8,257 nt of DNA, taken from NCBI GenBank assembly GCA_002419285.1, contig DIFU01000154.1:1-8257 (forward strand), written 5' to 3'. Origin of the DNA: Prolixibacteraceae bacterium UBA5740. Its GTDB lineage: Bacteria; Bacteroidota; Bacteroidia; Bacteroidales; Prolixibacteraceae. The position numbers were made by a program, and so were the translations under genes. Under the pieces are notes generated by a model, which saw nothing but the letters and a program-made list of their open reading frames with translations, searched no databases and was not told where the DNA came from. Positions 6,555 through 8,257 of this stretch are shown here, in pieces. Position 1 is the first letter of the stretch. The number at the start of each line of letters is the position of its first letter.

Positions 6555-8045
6555 ATGAACGAGAGAATATTGATCGTTGACGATAACAAAAGGAACATCC
6601 AGGTACTGGCAGGATTCTTATCAAATCATGACTATCATGTGGAGTATTCATTGGATGGTCCCAAAGCTCTGGAGTGGCTTAATGAAGAAAAATTTGACCT
6701 TGTCATTCTGGATGTCATGATGCCCGTGATGGATGGGTTCCAGGTATGCCAGACCATGAAACAGGATCCGGCCATGAAGGATATACCGGTCATTTTCCTG
6801 ACCGCACGATCAGATTCGGAAAGTATCATCAGGGGATTTCAGTCGGGTGGCGTCGACTACATCAGTAAACCCTTCAATTCATGGGAACTGCTGACCAGGG
6901 TAAGAACCCACATTGACCTTAAGCTGACACATGATCAGCTCAAGACACTCAACCATCATCTGGAATCCAAAATTCTGGAAAAAACCGCGGAGTTGCAGAA
7001 ATCCTTCGAGGATCTTTCAAATGCTTATGAAGAGATAAACCAGTTGAAAGAAAAACTGCAATCAGAGAACACGTTGCTCAGGGAAGAAATCAAAATTCAC
7101 AAAAATTTTGATGAAATCATTGGCCAGAACGATAGCTTAAGAAAGGTACTCCGACAGGTCGAACAGGTGGCTGGAACCGATGCCACGGTTCTGATTACAG
7201 GTGAAACAGGCACGGGAAAGGAGCTGATTGCAAGGGCCATATACAAAAACAGCACACGGAAGAATAAGGCATTCGTGAAAATCAATTGTGCATCCATCCC
7301 TGCCACCTTGATTGAAAGTGAACTTTTCGGGCATGAAAAGGGAGCCTTTACAGGTGCGTTGGCCAAGAAAATAGGTCGCTTCGAACTTGCACACAAAGGG
7401 ACACTTTTTCTGGACGAGATTGGAGAATTACCCACCGAATTGCAGCCAAAACTTCTGCGGGTATTGCAGGAAGGTGAATTCGAACGGATCGGAAGCAATA
7501 CTACCATCAAGGTGGATGTCCGGATCGTAGCCGCCACCAACCGCAACCTGCTGGATGAAGTTCATGAAGGCCGGTTCAGGAGTGACCTCTTCTATCGCCT
7601 CAATGTGTTTCCCATTCATTTGCCGGCACTGAGAGAAAGAAAAAACGACATTCCCGAACTGGTACATTATTTTGTAACCAGATCGTCAGGTAAATTCAAC
7701 AAAGAAATACGATCCATCCCTGCTGCTGAAATGAAAAAACTTCATTCGTACGCCTGGCCCGGAAATATCAGGGAACTCGAGAATATCGTGGAAAGGGCAG
7801 TAATTCTAAGTAACGGGCCAAATCTGGAAATCGGCGAATGGCTCTTTTCACGCGAAAAGGCCAAAACGGAGGAAGGACTCAAGCCGCTTGAGGTGGTCGA
7901 AAAGGAATATATCGAAAAAGTGTTGCAGCATACCAACTGGCGCATCAGGGGCGACAACGGTGCAGCAATCATACTTGGAATGAAACCCACTACCCTCGAA
8001 TCCAGAATGCTCAAACTCGGTGTGAAAAGCACCAGGTCATCATAA
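6555..8045 (+). CDS. Sigma-54-dependent response regulator (receiver, coiled coil, AAA+, Fis-type HTH)
   Basis: This 496-residue bacterial enhancer-binding protein should remodel sigma-54 RNA polymerase using ATP. The receiver (about 3-120) has D9-D10, phosphoacceptor D53, T83 and K105-P106, all intact. A long coiled coil (about 122-184) links it to the AAA+ domain. That domain contains Walker A GETGTGKE (216-223), the sigma-54-contacting GAFTGA loop (263-268), Walker B LFLDE ending at D287-E288, likely arginine fingers R342 and R348, and the sensor II motif WPGNIRELEN (401-410). The C-terminal Fis-type HTH spans about 446-492, with the helix-turn-helix core GAAIILGMKPTTLESRM. The AAA+ and HTH parts are closest in style to FhlA-like regulators; the 60-residue linker is longer than in NtrC. 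The ATG at 6555 places the receiver start correctly, and no obvious Shine-Dalgarno precedes it. The likely cognate kinase is the hybrid kinase just upstream (inference from position). The target promoters are not visible in the window. Confidence 0.97.
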   Translation: MNERILIVDDNKRNIQVLAGFLSNHDYHVEYSLDGPKALEWLNEEKFDLVILDVMMPVMDGFQVCQTMKQDPAMKDIPVIFLTARSDSESIIRGFQSGGVDYISKPFNSWELLTRVRTHIDLKLTHDQLKTLNHHLESKILEKTAELQKSFEDLSNAYEEINQLKEKLQSENTLLREEIKIHKNFDEIIGQNDSLRKVLRQVEQVAGTDATVLITGETGTGKELIARAIYKNSTRKNKAFVKINCASIPATLIESELFGHEKGAFTGALAKKIGRFELAHKGTLFLDEIGELPTELQPKLLRVLQEGEFERIGSNTTIKVDVRIVAATNRNLLDEVHEGRFRSDLFYRLNVFPIHLPALRERKNDIPELVHYFVTRSSGKFNKEIRSIPAAEMKKLHSYAWPGNIRELENIVERAVILSNGPNLEIGEWLFSREKAKTEEGLKPLEVVEKEYIEKVLQHTNWRIRGDNGAAIILGMKPTTLESRMLKLGVKSTRSS

Positions 8046-8129
8046 GCAAAACTCAATCTGGAAAGTAAACATCCGTGGGGACCGAACTTTAAATATATAC
8101 TTTACAGTAACAAAATTCGGGGAATTGCT

Positions 8130-8162
8130 GCATCTTTGCACACTTATAACAGTAGCATCTTT
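8130..8162 (+). repeat. Direct repeat GCATCTTT, two copies 25 bases apart
   Basis: GCATCTTT occurs at 8130-8137 and again at 8155-8162 in the non-coding stretch after the regulator gene. An exact 8-base repeat within about 150 bases is mildly unexpected but can arise by chance. It overlaps the possible promoter element at 8131-8140 and might be an operator or nothing. Confidence 0.3.
8131..8140 (+). promoter_or_regulatory. Possible Bacteroidota-type -7 element
   Basis: CATCTTTGCA resembles the -7 box TAnnTTTG of Bacteroidota housekeeping promoters, with the first T replaced by C, followed by the GCA commonly seen there. It would place a transcript start some 45 to 50 bases before the start codons near 8193-8206. 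No TTG box is visible at the expected -33 distance (about 8105-8112), so the call is weak. Confidence 0.25.
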
Positions 8163-8205
8163 TACCTGCTGCCGTGACAAATTATTTTCCCTATGGTTAC
8201 AATGA

Positions 8206-8257
8206 ATGACAACCCTGGTACAGGCACTTTTAGCGAAGGACTTAGTTATCATGGGTT
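8206..8257 (+). CDS. Start of a further gene, truncated by the window edge (frame uncertain)
   Basis: Two overlapping + frames stay open to the end. The one from ATG 8206 begins MTTLVQALLAKDLVIMG and looks protein-like, with an amphipathic first helix followed by a hydrophobic strand. The alternative starts at ATG 8193 or 8202 and reads MNDNPGTGTFSEGLSYHG from 8202; it is less convincing. An in-frame stop at 8175-8177 bounds the alternative frame upstream. The 8046-8200 stretch before these starts is AT-rich and non-coding, as expected of a gap before a new gene. With 17 residues the family cannot be named. The gene may be unrelated to the signalling locus. Confidence 0.35.
   Translation, partial: MTTLVQALLAKDLVIMG

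Noticed and set aside
7097..7546. 149-codon open frame on the minus strand inside the regulator gene
   Set aside because: It lies opposite the highly conserved AAA+ domain, its translation has no recognisable family, and it is explained by the codon pattern of the real gene.
8214..8236. Possible sigma-54 promoter (TGGTACAGGCACTTTTAGC)
   Set aside because: The distance between the GG and GC pairs is wrong for a -24/-12 element in either register, and it lies inside the likely next coding region.
8040..8252. 70-codon minus-strand frame across the 3' intergenic region
   Set aside because: The translation resembles no family, the composition is that of non-coding DNA, and it overlaps both the regulator's 3' end and the likely next gene.

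Overview
The window reads as a compact sensory and transcriptional control locus. Three large genes lie head to tail on the + strand and fill almost all of it, and none of the antisense frames looks like a real gene. The organism is probably a member of the Bacteroidota. Pointers are the A-rich, Shine-Dalgarno-poor start regions, the moderate GC content by eye, and the style of the proteins (multi-PAS sensors, hybrid kinases, FhlA-type enhancer-binding regulators). Some of these protein styles also occur in Deltaproteobacteria, so the assignment is an inference.

Layout. 34-2976 encodes a cytoplasmic sensor of about 980 residues: a receiver-like domain whose phosphoacceptor position is Ser, then six PAS domains (the fourth carries a four-cysteine cluster), a coiled coil and a distinctive short C-terminal tail, with no kinase domain. 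After a 46-base gap, 3023-6373 encodes a hybrid histidine kinase of 1116 residues: a LytS/BtsS-type multi-helix membrane sensor, three PAS domains, an intact HisKA/HATPase core, an intact receiver, and a C-terminal helical domain that looks like an HPt without its His. A 181-base AT-rich gap follows. 6555-8045 then encodes a 496-residue response regulator: receiver, long coiled coil, sigma-54 AAA+ activator with an intact GAFTGA loop, and a Fis-type helix-turn-helix. 8046-8257 is mostly non-coding and ends with the likely start of another gene cut by the window edge.

How it may work (inference). The membrane kinase autophosphorylates at H637 on ligand binding and/or cytoplasmic PAS input. The kinase-less PAS protein could modulate it or signal to another partner. 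Output would be sigma-54-dependent transcription through the third gene. Three points deserve attention: the phosphate route is unclear because no HPt His is visible, the first protein has no recognisable output domain, and all three proteins carry a similarly spaced coiled-coil linker motif (LE..[I/V]..[R/K]T..L..S).
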